From NCBI GenBank assembly GCA_009760855.2, contig WPIO01000126.1:186001-250000 (forward strand): DNA of 64,000 nucleotides. The letters run 5' to 3'. Under the pieces are notes generated by a model that saw only the letters and a list, made by a program, of their open reading frames with translations, ran no database searches and was not told where the DNA came from. Positions 15,241 through 26,189 of this stretch are shown here, piece by piece; position 1 is the stretch's first letter, and each line of letters starts with the position of its first letter. The stretch comes from Cristatella mucedo. Taxonomy: Eukaryota; Bryozoa; Phylactolaemata; Cristatellidae. The translations under genes and the position numbers were made by a program.

Positions 15241-16049
15241 TTAGGCTCTACTCTGGCTTAACTGCAAGCCTTCATTTGTCACGATGATTGCCTGCCAAAT
15301 CGGCAGACATGCATTCAGCAGACTGAAAAGAAGGTTTCGTGACAAGTTTGCATGTAGCCTAATAATGCTCCCGAAAAAATAAAGACAGTGTACTGCAACT
15401 TTTTATTCTGGCACTTCCATTCCGGACATTATAAACGCGAACATCTGAAGTATAAATGAACATAAAGCTGTCGAGATTCCATCTTTCCAGCTTCTTGAGA
15501 TGTGGCGACTAGCACTCATCGGGGTCATGCAACAACTGTCGTTTTGCACAGGAGTAACATGTTCTCACCGGCCAAATGGGTAATAGAAGTGAATACTGCT
15601 TGGAAACTGAACGGCTCATCACAGGCTTAGCCCATAATGAGAATACTGCTGACGCGATGGTCATCCAGAACAATGCCAGCTAGCTAATCTAAAAATGCGT
15701 TGTGGCAGCATATTGCAGCTTTCAAACAGCATTGACATGAGCTTCACCACAGGCAGTCAACGGCAAAATTCCATGCACAGGGCTACTTCCCTGCCCAGCT
15801 AATCAGGAGCACTGAATACAAATGTTCATCAGGAATACAAACGCTTCTGTCATTAAACTGACAGTCGCAATGACTAGAATTCCAGGCCACACTTTACACG
15901 TGGATGGCACATCACATGCCAGCAGCGAATTTGTACCTGCTGCAGCAGCAGTTTCGAGAACCGGCGGCTTAGCTCAGAGGGGGATAGGAAGCATCTGCCG
16001 ACTCCAGGCCTTTGAGAAACAGCTCCCAGACGAGAGTTCAGCAGTCAAC
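15241..16049 (-). other. Probable 3' untranslated region of the MARCH-like gene
   Basis: No other feature is seen. On the minus strand an AATAAA lies at 15402-15407, about 640 bases past the stop codon, and could serve as a polyadenylation signal. Assignment to the transcript is inferred. Confidence 0.35.
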
Positions 16050-16421
16050 TTACACCAGTGCAACTTCGTGCCTGCCGCGTGCCTCTCGAGAGTCGGCAGC
16101 GTAATCCTCGATGAACCAGACCGTGTTCGTTTGTATGCAGTTCGTGCAGACGCGAAATATCGTCTGTTTAGCTTTTATCTCGACTGCCATGGCAATGAAA
16201 AAGGAGACAAAAAACCCGATACCACACGACAATGATACTATCTCTTCCCGCGACAAGTCGACCTTGTTTGGTGACATGATCAGACCGACACCAGCACCGT
16301 TGGTAACGAAGCAGAGGATGGCGGCAGCACCGCAGGCGCCCATCAGCAGGATGCACACGAAGAATATGGCATGCAAAACCTTGTCGCTAGTCGTCACGGA
16401 AGGACACCGCCAGTTTCTCAA
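16050..16421 (-). CDS. MARCHF1/8: MARCH-like gene, exon 3 (two transmembrane segments and C-terminus)
   Basis: Acceptor TCTTTGCAG, then [16 protein letters not shown]. Hydrophobic segments follow at roughly exon residues 16-40 ([20 protein letters not shown]) and 65-82 ([16 protein letters not shown]). The cytosolic tail contains [11 protein letters not shown]. Stop TAA at 16052-16050. The two-helix hairpin is the normal MARCH membrane anchor. Confidence 0.85.
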   Translation of the reverse strand: MRNWRCPSVTTSDKVLHAIFFVCILLMGACGAAAILCFVTNGAGVGLIMSPNKVDLSREEIVSLSCGIGFFVSFFIAMAVEIKAKQTIFRVCTNCIQTNTVWFIEDYAADSREARGRHEVALV

Positions 16422-18654
16422 CTGCAAAGAGACCACAGCTTGTATGTCAGCAAATGATCGAGATGACAGCTTGTCAAGATCTCATTGCAGTGAGGGTAGA
16501 CAAGAGGGTTGATTTAGGAATGGGTAGATTCAAACAAAGTGTTTACCTTAAGACGTGTGCGCATCTTGTAGATGTAGCCACATAGCTCACACGACAGGGG
16601 CATATTGGTACCGTTCTCAACCCATTTCGTTTTATCACGCACCTCTAGCCACCTCTGGAACGAAAACGATAAAATGCATGGTGCTAGGCGATCATATGAT
16701 CACCAAGTCGCAGCACGAGCAGCAAGCAGCAGCTGCAGTACAGGTGCAGTACAGGCAAAGTAGGATTATAACGATTGGTTCAGGTCATCAGAAAAATTTG
16801 TAAAAAAAAATTGAAGCATCAGCTGGTTTCATAAAGCATACCAAAAATGATATCGTGGTGCTACGCAGAAATTACTAGGTTATGTCATCATTGAGGTGCT
16901 CTCAGTAGGATGAGATGAGAGTCACGCTAGCTCTTCCACAATGAGCGATGAGTGCTATAATGCCAATGCTGTGACGTCCATATTCGATAAAGGCAAGCCG
17001 AACATGCAATACCTGTTAGTACCCAACTACCTCTAAGGAGGGAGATGCCAGTGCCACTGTCTCCTCACCCGCTCCATCTCGCCTGTCTCGTGTAGCAACT
17101 CTCTTGAATCTCAATGTGCCAACCCAACGCGGCAGCACGGGCAAGCGGCAGGATGCGCAGCCCGTTCACCGATTCGAAAGGGTGAGCCGGACTAGCACCC
17201 TCAGCCGCAGCTTCGGTTGGCTGCCTCTGCCAAGAGTTGACCCTCTCCTTGGCTTAATTCTGGTTAGGCTCTTGTACGAAGGGTGCAGGGTGGTTTCAGG
17301 ACAGCATCCCCACCGGGATCCCTGGCAGGTTTACCAATGTGGCCTGCTCGTAGCAGCCACATTGGTAAACCTGCCACAGGATTTGGCTGCCGTCGTAAGC
17401 GGTCGATGCCAATCAACTAGCTCTGCTGACGGACTGCTGGCAGCGCCAAAACCGTGTCCAGCGCCTACGAGACAGCGAACTCGAATGCCACACACACACA
17501 CACACACACGGGAGCCCTGCATCCCCACCCCCCTCAGGAGCGGGGAGGGGGAGTCCACTGCCAGCGCTGAGGCTGATCCTCTGACGAATCGATCACTCAC
17601 TCGATCAGAGGCCACAGCCATTGTGCGCAAACCTTGTAGGCAGCTCGCTTAGCCAGATGGCATCGAGACGCCAGCCAGCCAGCCAGCGAAGGCAGCCAAT
17701 CTGTGAAGGCGGCCAAAGCGACGCGACCAGCGCAGCAGCAAACAGTGCTGAAAGCGCTTCGTCGCTGCACGCAGACAAAGAGCTCGGCGAGCGGGCCCTC
17801 ACAGTTCGGTGGCCAGTCGACTAAGCGGCCATTGGAGCCGTGCGCCCATTCAGGCTGCATTCAGACACAGCCCAGGGGCACAGCGTCAATACAAACGGGA
17901 GACTAATCCGCATGACGTGCCCGGTGATCTGAGGACAGTCGAAAAGCCTATTGCAATACGATTACATCCAACGGCCACTGAGCTGCAGACATGTGTTGTG
18001 GAGTGCAAGTGACTGGCTGCACAAATTATTGGTCGTGGGTAGTAGCCAGGTCAACCGAAGACGCACGGACCAGTTCGGATCGCAAGGCTGCAGCAGCCCC
18101 GTCGAGGTGAGTGAGACGGCTGGCTGCACTTACCCTAGGTAGGTGGTAAGGCAGTGCCACCACAGAAGTCCTGAGGCCTCAGGGTGCGGAGGGACGAGGT
18201 TCCAGTCCATCTCACTATAGCTTACCTCTATAACTCACGCACCAGGACCACATTCCTAGAGGGAAGGAGCAATGCTAGCCCAAGAGATGCAAGCTGTCAG
18301 GGTTAGGTAGCAAGGCCCGAGCAAGGATTACCGGATTATTCTTAATCCCAGCCGGTCTGCCTGCCACGAGAAGAGGGAGTGCCAGAGCCCTGGCGTGCCA
18401 GACCAGAGCAAGCCGGTACATTCACTTTTTCTCCAAGGGGCTTAGCAGCTCCAGTGGTTCAACCGGAAATGCCTGCCCATCCCATCGTGGCCTCCGTCCC
18501 ATCCTAGTTTGGTGATCCCGCCCACCCCTTGCTTCCACTGCTCTGACCCCTACTCCTCCTCTTATAAAGTTCGCTACCCAGGAGTTACCCAAAATTTTTC
18601 CTACAACGTGGCCGTGCTCACAATGACCGGTGCAAGTGCGCACACCATGCCCAC

Positions 18655-18749
<95 letters not shown>

Positions 18750-20269
18750 GAAGCGCCACGAAACAAGTATAGGTTAAATTGAATATCTTGATTGCCTAAT
18801 TCTCTTGTGCAAGCCCTGAAAGGTAGCCTTGGCCTTCGAAAGCAGTCAGCATCTTACTTGCCTAGATGCTCCCTCCACAAGAAAGCACAGCTCTGACGAA
18901 CCTCAGTTAACAAATTGATGCTAGGCCATAGAATGAATCGAAAGCAGTGCCACGATCCAGAGATACAGCTGGAGCTCATGTCCACTTCTCTACACCTCAT
19001 AGACACGATAGCCAACAGTGCTTGCTGAGTCCTATCAGCCGGCCAGAGAACGATCGACTTTCACCTGCACAGTCTAGAACTAAGCAGTCATACAACCTGC
19101 AGTTGGGATGACCCACGAGAACTAGTCACCAGCTCCCGGACAAAATATGCCACTAGATCACAAAAGACATTCCTGTACCTTCCACAGGCAACAGAGCCAG
19201 CATCAAGGTCGTTCAGCAGTGTACGACCGAACCAGCAGAATCCGGTTGAATCCAAGTACCACCACGTGCGAAAGGGGCTGAATGCACCCGACCATCAGAT
19301 CGTGAAACCATGGGTACTAGGAGCTCCCAGAGCAGCACCACAGGCTGTGACTGGAAGGCTGTATCTGGCACTCCGGTCAGGACAACTGCAGCTCGGTCAG
19401 GGCACCTGCAGCTCGGTCAGGGCACCTGCAGCTCGGTCAGGGCACCTGCAGCTCGGTCACCACTGGACATGCTAGCAACACCGGCATGACACTCGTCAGC
19501 CATTAGACAGGCTGAAAAAAGCCTAGCTGCTTTCTGGTTTCCCCACTACAGGCCATGCATCGCTAATGAGCTTGCACTCATGTGCCAGGAAGATCGTCCG
19601 GAGATCCAGGGGTAGGAACAAAAAGAAATGTCACTCATGACGTAGGCCAACGGCTGGCTGTACTACTACAAGGCCTGTAAGAGGTTGGGGGCTGCTAGTT
19701 GCACTAGCAGTGCTGACGAGGGTTTGATCCAGCGGTTAAGGTGCTCGCGACTAAGGTCTGGCTGAGGTCGTGGGCTTGAGTCCCTAGGCACATGTAAAGT
19801 GCCTGAATAGAGATTAAGTTCTCTTGGGGTGCTATACAAATGAATTATATATTATTTATTTTTATCTGGGGTTTTGCAGTTTCTTTGCCAGGGTGCCCAC
19901 AGGCTCTCTCAAGCAAAGCCAGATCTACAGCGACTTCAAGCAAGGCCTAATGGCCTTCTTGAATTGCTAAAACAGCTGGACACGCAACACATCTGACCCA
20001 CAGACCAAATAACCCACTAGCAGGGTTAGGCTGTGTGTGCTGGTGTGGCCAAGTGGCTAAGATGCTCGCCTCGAACCAAGGTCAGGGTGAATTTATTTGA
20101 TGACCGAGGTCGTGGGCTCGAGCCTAGCGGCATATGTTAAGCATCCCAATAAAGTTACCCTATGGAGCTATTAAATGAATTATATATATATATAATTCAT
20201 TTAATATATAATATTTTATATTGCATTGTAATATATATATATTGTATTGCACACAATTATATATATATA

Positions 20270-20313
<44 letters not shown>

Positions 20314-20408
20314 TATATATATTAAACATGTGCAAACAATATATATATATATATATTAAACATGTGCAAATTATATATATATATATATATATTAAACATG
20401 TGCAAACA

Positions 20409-20442
<34 letters not shown>

Positions 20443-20454
20443 TGTTTGCACACT

Positions 20455-20516
<62 letters not shown>

Positions 20517-21023
20517 AGTGTGCAAACACCAATCATTCTTCGACAATTCGTGACTTGGGTTCGGGAGGGGGCTGCCCGGCGAAATGGAGGCAAGTTAAAT
20601 CGCACTTACCCGCAGGCAATGTGAATGAACAAACTGCAGTGTTCCAGTACACCGGCATGGACTGATCAGTCGCGAAGCCACTCTGCCACCATTGCCGGCG
20701 ACCCCGAGCGAGTCAGGACTGCTGCCGAAGGATTGGCAGATTCGGCAAGCTGGCATCATACCCGACTGTGTGGATGAGAAAGGACTGAACTGTGACACCA
20801 TCATTGAGCCGGCAAACGACAAAATCTGTGCATCTGCTTTCAAAGGACACTCTTCGGGCGTGCACGGTTGCACGACGATCGATGGTACGGCCATGCCTGC
20901 AGTAGCCAAGGTGCTGCCGTCACATGATGTCGTGTCAGCGAAAAACGCCATGTGCTCGGTGGGAGAGTTCAAGTCCGACACCGCAACTAGCTGACTGACG
21001 TCGTCTGCCTCGTCCACTGACAT
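16050..21023 (-). CDS. MARCHF1/8: RING-CH (MARCH1/8-type) membrane-associated E3 ubiquitin ligase gene
   Basis: Three coding exons on the minus strand, all junctions phase 0: 20610-21023 (138 codons), 16547-16654 (36 codons) and 16050-16421 (123 codons plus TAA), about 297 residues. A C4HC3 RING-CH finger is complete across exons 1 and 2: CRIC, a 25-residue loop, CRC, HSHC and CELC. Exon 3 encodes two hydrophobic segments, as in MARCH proteins, which ubiquitinate membrane proteins from endosomal or plasma membranes. The sequence [20 protein letters not shown] and the RLK/LRNW junction are most like vertebrate MARCH1/8. The start is the ATG at 21023, chosen because the next in-frame ATG upstream (21104) lacks support; an upstream exon is possible. 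The finger has longer loops than usual. The first intron (about 4 kb) is full of repeats. The family call is firm, the 1/8 assignment less so. Confidence 0.88.
16547..16654 (-). CDS. MARCHF1/8: MARCH-like gene, exon 2 (second part of the RING-CH finger)
   Basis: The acceptor has a pyrimidine-rich tract ending TTCCAG, and the exon starts in phase 0 with [16 protein letters not shown] provides the last two zinc ligands. The exon ends RTRLK before GTAAAC. The exon reads as the QQWI...CELC...TKLK segment of MARCH1/8 with about eight extra residues. Confidence 0.85.
17324..17375. repeat. Near-perfect 52-nt hairpin in the MARCH intron
   Basis: The arm GGCAGGTTTACCAATGTGGC is followed by a short loop (TGCT cgt AGCA also pairs, with one bulged C) and the exact reverse complement of the arm. 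In total about 24 base pairs with one bulge. Confidence 0.9.
18658..18746 (+). repeat. (CT)n microsatellite
   Basis: About 88 bp of uninterrupted CT repeat in the intron. Confidence 0.98.
19381..19460 (+). repeat. 20-bp tandem repeat, four copies
   Basis: The unit GGCACCTGCAGCTCGGTCAG is repeated. The first copy has a variant start (GACAACTGCA) and the last ends CAC instead of CAG. Each unit contains a PstI-like CTGCAG palindrome. Confidence 0.95.
19723..19858 (+). mobile_element. SINE A (tRNA-derived)
   Basis: The tRNA-like head has an A-box-like TGATCCAGCGGTTAAGG and a B-box-like GGGCTTGAGTCC. A body 'gtaaagtgcctgaatagaga' follows, then a tail aagttctcttggggtgct and 'aatgaatta'. The tail resembles the 3' end of LINE A. 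Confidence 0.85.
20040..20190 (+). mobile_element. SINE A (tRNA-derived), diverged
   Basis: A-box-like TGGCCAAGTGGCTAAGATG and B-box-like GGGCTCGAGCC, then the shared tail (aataaagttaccctatggag and aatgaattatat). A 20-bp insertion lies between the two boxes. It runs directly into the TA-rich palindromic region. Confidence 0.8.
20168..20437. repeat. TA-rich tandem repeat with palindromes
   Basis: A perfect palindrome around (TA)n, with 'ttaaatgaattat' and its complement, lies at about 20170-20205. After it come three tandem units of 'attaaacatgtgcaaa' separated by (TA)n at about 20312-20410. The repetitive TA tracts may be of uncertain length in the assembly. Confidence 0.85.
20438..20533. 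repeat. 96-bp perfect palindrome with (TA)n centre
   Basis: The left arm begins ATTGGTGTTTGCACACTTAC and continues ATGTATAT. The right arm is its exact complement, with a (TA)n centre that is itself self-complementary. The whole 96 bp can fold into one hairpin. It lies 77 bp from the donor site of MARCH exon 1. Confidence 0.93.
20610..21023 (-). CDS. MARCHF1/8: MARCH-like gene, exon 1 (N-terminus and first part of the RING-CH finger)
   Basis: It encodes about 100 unstructured, acidic and Ser-rich residues (starting [12 protein letters not shown]) and then CRIC...CRC...HSHC of the zinc finger. It ends CTG CGG at 20610 with donor GTAAGT (20609-20604), an excellent consensus. Upstream of 21023 the frame remains open to 21104, so the true 5' end is uncertain. 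Confidence 0.85.
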
Positions 21024-22430
21024 GATAAAATAGGCAGCTTCCCGGAGATTCTGACCAACAAGCCACGGCGGTGGAGGTGCAGGTATCAGACAGTTCCAAG
21101 ACACCTCGGCCGGTTTTCAATTTTCACCAGTCAAAAGCACGAATTTCGTACTCCTGCAACGGACCGAGACACCTGCAGATGCATCCGATGTGCCAAATTG
21201 CTGATACATCAGAAAAGTGCTGTATTACCCCTCCTAACCCAGTATGCAGAGAAAATAATTATAATAATTAAAGACGTCTGCATTTCGCCATACGAGAACT
21301 AAATCCTTATCTGGCCAAACACATAGGCCAGAGCACACAGCAGGATGACCGAGCTTGCTGAATTCGGTGCAGCTGCGATCGCCATTGAATGGAGGCAAAC
21401 AAGACAGCTCTATCAACCGCCGGGAGCCCTCCCCTCCGCTCCGTGAAACCGCAAGACGTCGAGATAACCTGACCCTGCCAGTCATCTCCTCTGTGGACAG
21501 GTAAACAGTCCCAGCAGCCTGGCGGATTGCCAGACTTTCCAGGCACAAGCTGAACAGCGCGGCCGATCCTAGATTTAGGCAGCCGAACCCACAATCTGGC
21601 GGCGTTTGAGTATGGATAGCGATAGGCAGTCGGGGTCAGGAGCAAGCGTAGATACAGGAAGGAGAGGCCACGGGCTCGATCACCCCCACCCCACCCCCAC
21701 TCCACCCCCCCCCGGTTGGTTTGCTGGGGTCCGTCGAACCTACCTCACTGCGATCTGCCGACCGGTTTCGCCTCGCTCGCGGGACTCAGCAATAGCAAGT
21801 GTCGTCAACACGTCCGCGGTTATACGCGGTGCCTAATGGCACGACTTACAGTGCCCACGCAGCGGCACACGCTGAGCAGCCCACCAGCCACGCTTGCAGG
21901 GAGCGCCGAGCAGTAAAAGCTCGCACCTGATTCGCCAGCAGCCGCGGCCGTGGCGCACACCCTGTGCACGTGATACATGGCTGCCGGCGTCCGACGAACG
22001 AGCTAGGCGATCACGCTAGGTCCGCACGTGCGCATGCGGCAGACGCCGCTCGCAGGTCCAACTTGCACGAGCCAACGCAATGCCCGCTAGAGTGCCGCCG
22101 CCCCCTACCGAAACAAATCACCGCAACGCGCGCAGCGCATTGCGATGCCCGGTCGCGCGGCGGCAGCGGCTGCTGCTGGCGTCCGTGGGGGTCGCGCGGC
22201 GGCGGCAGCTGCTGGCGCCACGCGGGTAGCGCTCCTCAGCGGCTTCGCGAAGACGCCTGGAAAGCGGCCCTAGCAGCGAGAGCGCCGCACGGGGCGCACG
22301 ACAGCGCCGACCCAAGCTGGAGGCGGCCGCGCACGCATCGGGCACGTGCTCGCCGGCTGCCGCCGCCTCGCTCGGAGCCTCGCAGCCGCCGCTGATGCGG
22401 AGGCGAGGCTAACGTCCACTTTCACTCACT
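21024..22430. other. GC-rich region upstream of the MARCH-like gene
   Basis: The segment 21.95-22.40 kb is very GC- and CpG-rich and could be the promoter-proximal CpG-rich region of the minus-strand MARCH-like gene, but no TATA box or 5' exon could be placed. An AAT-rich remnant sits at 21253-21270. Confidence 0.35.
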
Positions 22431-25400
22431 TGTCTAGCTGACAGTTTAAAGGTGAGTCGCTTTCCGAATAGACTGCAACGCCCTATGTACGTAATGTCGC
22501 AGCTCTCTCTGCGGCGGCCTCTAGGCCTTCTGGCGAGCGAATGAGGGCACGCTCGCGCGCGAGGTCCGCAATAACAGCACCACGTGATCTTAACGCGAGT
22601 CGGCCATTTCCCTTGTGTACGTAGCCTGCGATCCAACCTGGCCGGAGGGTGACCTCACTGACCTGGTGTTTGCCGAATGCACAGGTACACCGCGACCGCC
22701 ATCTTCTCGATTCGTCGGTGACGGAATGCTACGTAGCGACTTGACAATTCTCAAGGCATCGTGCGTCAGTTTGGGGCTTCGATCCGACGCGCCCTATTTA
22801 AACGCATACGAAACTCGCGAGACATCCCGAGTTTGAGTGCGAAACCGCCTACGAGCAATAGGAGCTGCTGCGTTACTTTATAGTAAGCGGTCGTGCATTT
22901 GCCCCAGTAAGCCTCCACTGGCTTAACTAGACCTTCGGCCTTGACTTTTCTTGTGTGGGGTGGGCCAGCCGACAACTACAGGCCGTGAGTTGAGGGCTCG
23001 CAAGCTGGACGAAACCTGAGCGAGGTCTTCGTGCTATAATTAAAGACCGCAGCACTACCGTGTAGTGTAATGTAAAGTATGTCCGTCTACAACTCCGCAA
23101 AGCCACGAAGACTAAGTAGGTGCTACGCAGGAGAGTTTTCTCTGCAGACCCTCCAAGCCTTCAAGAGGCCTTCAGCAGGATTCGCGATGGGTAGATTCGC
23201 GACTGCGACCTCATGCCCGTCTAGAAAAGGGAACCGGTGCAGGGAGGGTGAAGGTGACCGGTGCATCCTAGCTTGCTAGTGAGTGAAGTATTTTAGCGGA
23301 CTGGTAACAGCAAGTAACGATTGATACTGACCCATGTGGGCCGTGCATATTGGCCGCGAGTCTGCAGCTATCCGTACGCTGACTTGGCTAGCATAACTTT
23401 GGTGTGGAGCGAACACCTGCTTTTCCATCACCCGTACAATGGCGCGAAGCCTCTTATTGCTCAGCTTCTTTAGAGTAATCAGATCAAGGTTTTCACTTTC
23501 ACCTTTTGGTAGCCTTAGCAATAGCCGCGCGCGGTCTCGATCACAGGCGTGGCGTATAGGGTCGACAAAACGCAATTGAAAGTGCAGAAGCTTAGGTGAA
23601 AATCAAGCATTGGAAATTGTTCTCCACGTCTATTTGTGGGAATAAGCTTGGCATTAACACTCCGTCACTGCACTCTCACCTTATCGTGCAAAGCTTAGCC
23701 CTAACTCCTGAACACACACCGCGTCCCAGCCGAACCGCTGGAAAGTCCAAACTGGAAAGTCCAAAAGCAGAAACGCAGCACGAAATGAATTCTGGGAAAA
23801 TAAAACGATTTGGAAGCAACTTCGCTGCACGTCTTTTTGAGCGGGCGTGATGTAATGCACTGGAATAATTAAAGGTGCCAGAGGACCGATAGGTCTGCAT
23901 TGTCGGCAGACGAGATTTCGGAATAAAATGTGCAACGGCTAACTGGGCTGAACGGCTGAAAACTGTCATGCAAAGAGGTTAGGAAAACAGCAAGAGATGG
24001 CGTGATATCGTGAAGCGATGAAGAGCAACAGAATCGCTGATAAGAGACGCTCGGACAGAATCGCCGGTTGCAACTAGTGGGTCATTTTTGCAAAGTGTTC
24101 TTCCTAAAGCTCAGACAACAAATGCCCGGCAAGCGATGTCGGTCGGGCCCTTGTCTCGACGTAGTCAAGATGCGATTCAGGCCTCGAATCCACGAGTCGG
24201 CAACTACCCGGGGGTCGTCAGGTCACGGCAGCCCTCGATAGAGCCAATCGATCTAAAAGGGCAGCGGCCCAGTGACTAACTGCATTCGTCGCGATCCCAA
24301 AGGAAGCGAACGCGCACGGACACGCAGAGGCAGTCGCTGTCAGACTTTGAAACGGATACCGCTGCGAGAGGGTATAGATGTCGTGCGTGGCTCCAAATCC
24401 GACTTCGGACAAGCTTAGCCAACATTTCTCGTCAAACTGAGCGCATTCCTACCACCGCGCTGCTGTTAGGGACTACTTGGCAAGCCTCGCTTTGGTTCGT
24501 TTCTTGTTGGCCAGACGGAAGCACCCCACTCGCCAGCCCATAGGGGGAAATGAGCAGTACGGATTTACTTGACGGTTACTTGCCCGCATGCTTGGAAACG
24601 TGCAAGTGACGCAGGCTGAATGAGGTCTTCGGTGAAGAGCTGAGCAGACCGGTCCCGCCATTTCTGCTCTATCTGTCACGAAATTAGGTTCAAGGAACTC
24701 TTCTGGGGGCCCTCTGCCGTCGTACTGGGCGCCAAAATACGATCCGGCCGCCTCAGTTTTACCAGTCCAGTGCACGCTTCTCCGACTAAGCCTCGGTCGA
24801 GACAATCGTCCGCTCCAACGGACGCTCCGGATTTAAATTTTGACCTGCGTGCTCCAGCCCGACTCCGACGTACCTCGTGCATGAACGCGTACGTTTGTAG
24901 TTGCAGGGAATTGGGCGCCAAGCTGCGACCGCTGCGCCTGCTCTGAGGTCGGCAGCCAGAGAGCGTGTGCGATGCACGACTTAACATGACACGTGAGAAG
25001 AGAAGCGTCAGGACGCGAAGAGAGCAGATTCTTCTAGACCATCGAGCTCGCGCTCGCCCTGTTTTGGCCTGTTTTGCCACTGCTCAAGCAGGCATTACCG
25101 AGGGGGGAGGGAGCGACGGCAAGATGGCGAACCGGATATGGAAGAGCCGGAAGAATGGCGAGAAGGCATGCAAGAACAGGCGTCCGCGAAGTGTCCGTCT
25201 TCGACAGAAGCGGAAATCGGCGGAGTATGGATAGCATCTCAGTCCTCGCCATCTAGCGGCTTAAGCCACAGGGCTTACCCGGCTTTCGCCCGCCGGTCTT
25301 GCAGTGAAATGCTCCATCGACCGTGTTACTGCACAACGATTAGCAGCCGCCAACTCCGATTCCTACTCGGCAATGACGGAAATCCGTTTTGAGCAGCTGC

Positions 25401-25675
25401 CTCCGCCGGTCTCAGCAAATGGAGCCTTCGAAGACCTCGATTTCATGGAGGTCTTTGCCCTGTATAGACTGTCTGCTGTCGCCTGTTTGGGATATTCGCA
25501 ACGAGGAAGCGCTAGAGCACAGGCAGCAGCCGAGAGTGACGAAACACGAGGAGCGGCACAGCTCTCTACCTCATGCACATACACACGCACGCGCACACAC
25601 ACGCGCGCGCGCACACGCGTGCACACACCCTGCCTCCTCTGCTGCTGCCGCGGGCACGGGTCGGTGAAATGATTA
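22431..25675. other. Unassigned sequence
   Basis: No gene is recognised. Short frames exist, for example plus 25373 onward (MTEIRFEQLPPPVSANGAFE), and minus 23276-23575 with a Lys/Leu-rich stretch, but no splice context or domain supports them. An (AC)n/(CG)n run lies at about 25577-25626. Confidence 0.35.
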
Positions 25676-25728
25676 TTTTAATAATAATACATTTGTTTGG
25701 CGCCTCGAGAGAGAACTAAAAGAATCGC
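25676..25728 (-). mobile_element. LINE/SINE 3' tail remnant
   Basis: 'aataataatacatttgttt' followed by a 'ggcgcctcgagagagaacta' segment resembles the complement of the LINE A 3' end. Confidence 0.5.
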
Positions 25729-26189
25729 CGCTGCCGGCCTAGGCCAGCTTTTCCGACCGGCCGAGCTCTCGCCGCTCAAGTCTGCCGCCGCCGAGGACGA
25801 CGTCGCTCTACGCCTACCCAGCCACGAGCGTTGACGGAACGTGCAGGCTCGGAACGTTCAAATCCCTGCAGGAAAATCCGGCGAGGAGGCGGCGGCGGCA
25901 ACATCCTCACTCGACTCAAGCTCGGCTGGCGTCGAGGGAGGGCTGCCGAAGCGCCGATGTCGGTCTGTGTGCGGTCGTAAGCACCACGGCAGAGAGACAT
26001 TCCAAAGGGACCGCCACGAAGAAGTGGACGATAAATCCGGCCTCAAGGTTGGTTGCTAAATCCTTGAACTTCAGTCGAGTGCCCACTTTGCTAGAAGAGC
26101 TGCGTTGCTCCCGGTTGATGCCGAGCAATAGTCTTACTCCAAGGCTCCCCTCTGCAAAGCCCGCGAGGGGTTGCAGGTCCTTCACACCT
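25729..26189. other. Unassigned sequence, GC-rich
   Basis: No feature is recognised before the LINE A copy begins. Confidence 0.35.

Larger units (their letters stand above)
16655..20609 (-). other. Repeat-rich first intron of the MARCH-like gene
   Basis: No coding sequence is recognised in the 4-kb intron. It holds the hairpin, CT tract, 20-bp tandem repeat, two SINEs and the TA palindromes listed separately. A (CA)n of about 20 bp lies at 17489-17510. Confidence 0.6.

Noticed and set aside
20162-20624. Ile-Tyr rich frames of 100-130 codons
   Set aside because: Produced by (TA)n and palindromic TA-rich repeats. The real coding signal here is the MARCH exon starting at 20610 on the minus strand.
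21964-22395. 143-codon Ala/Arg-rich plus-strand frame
   Set aside because: GC-rich sequence gives long open frames in several registers. There is no domain, splice site or initiation context.
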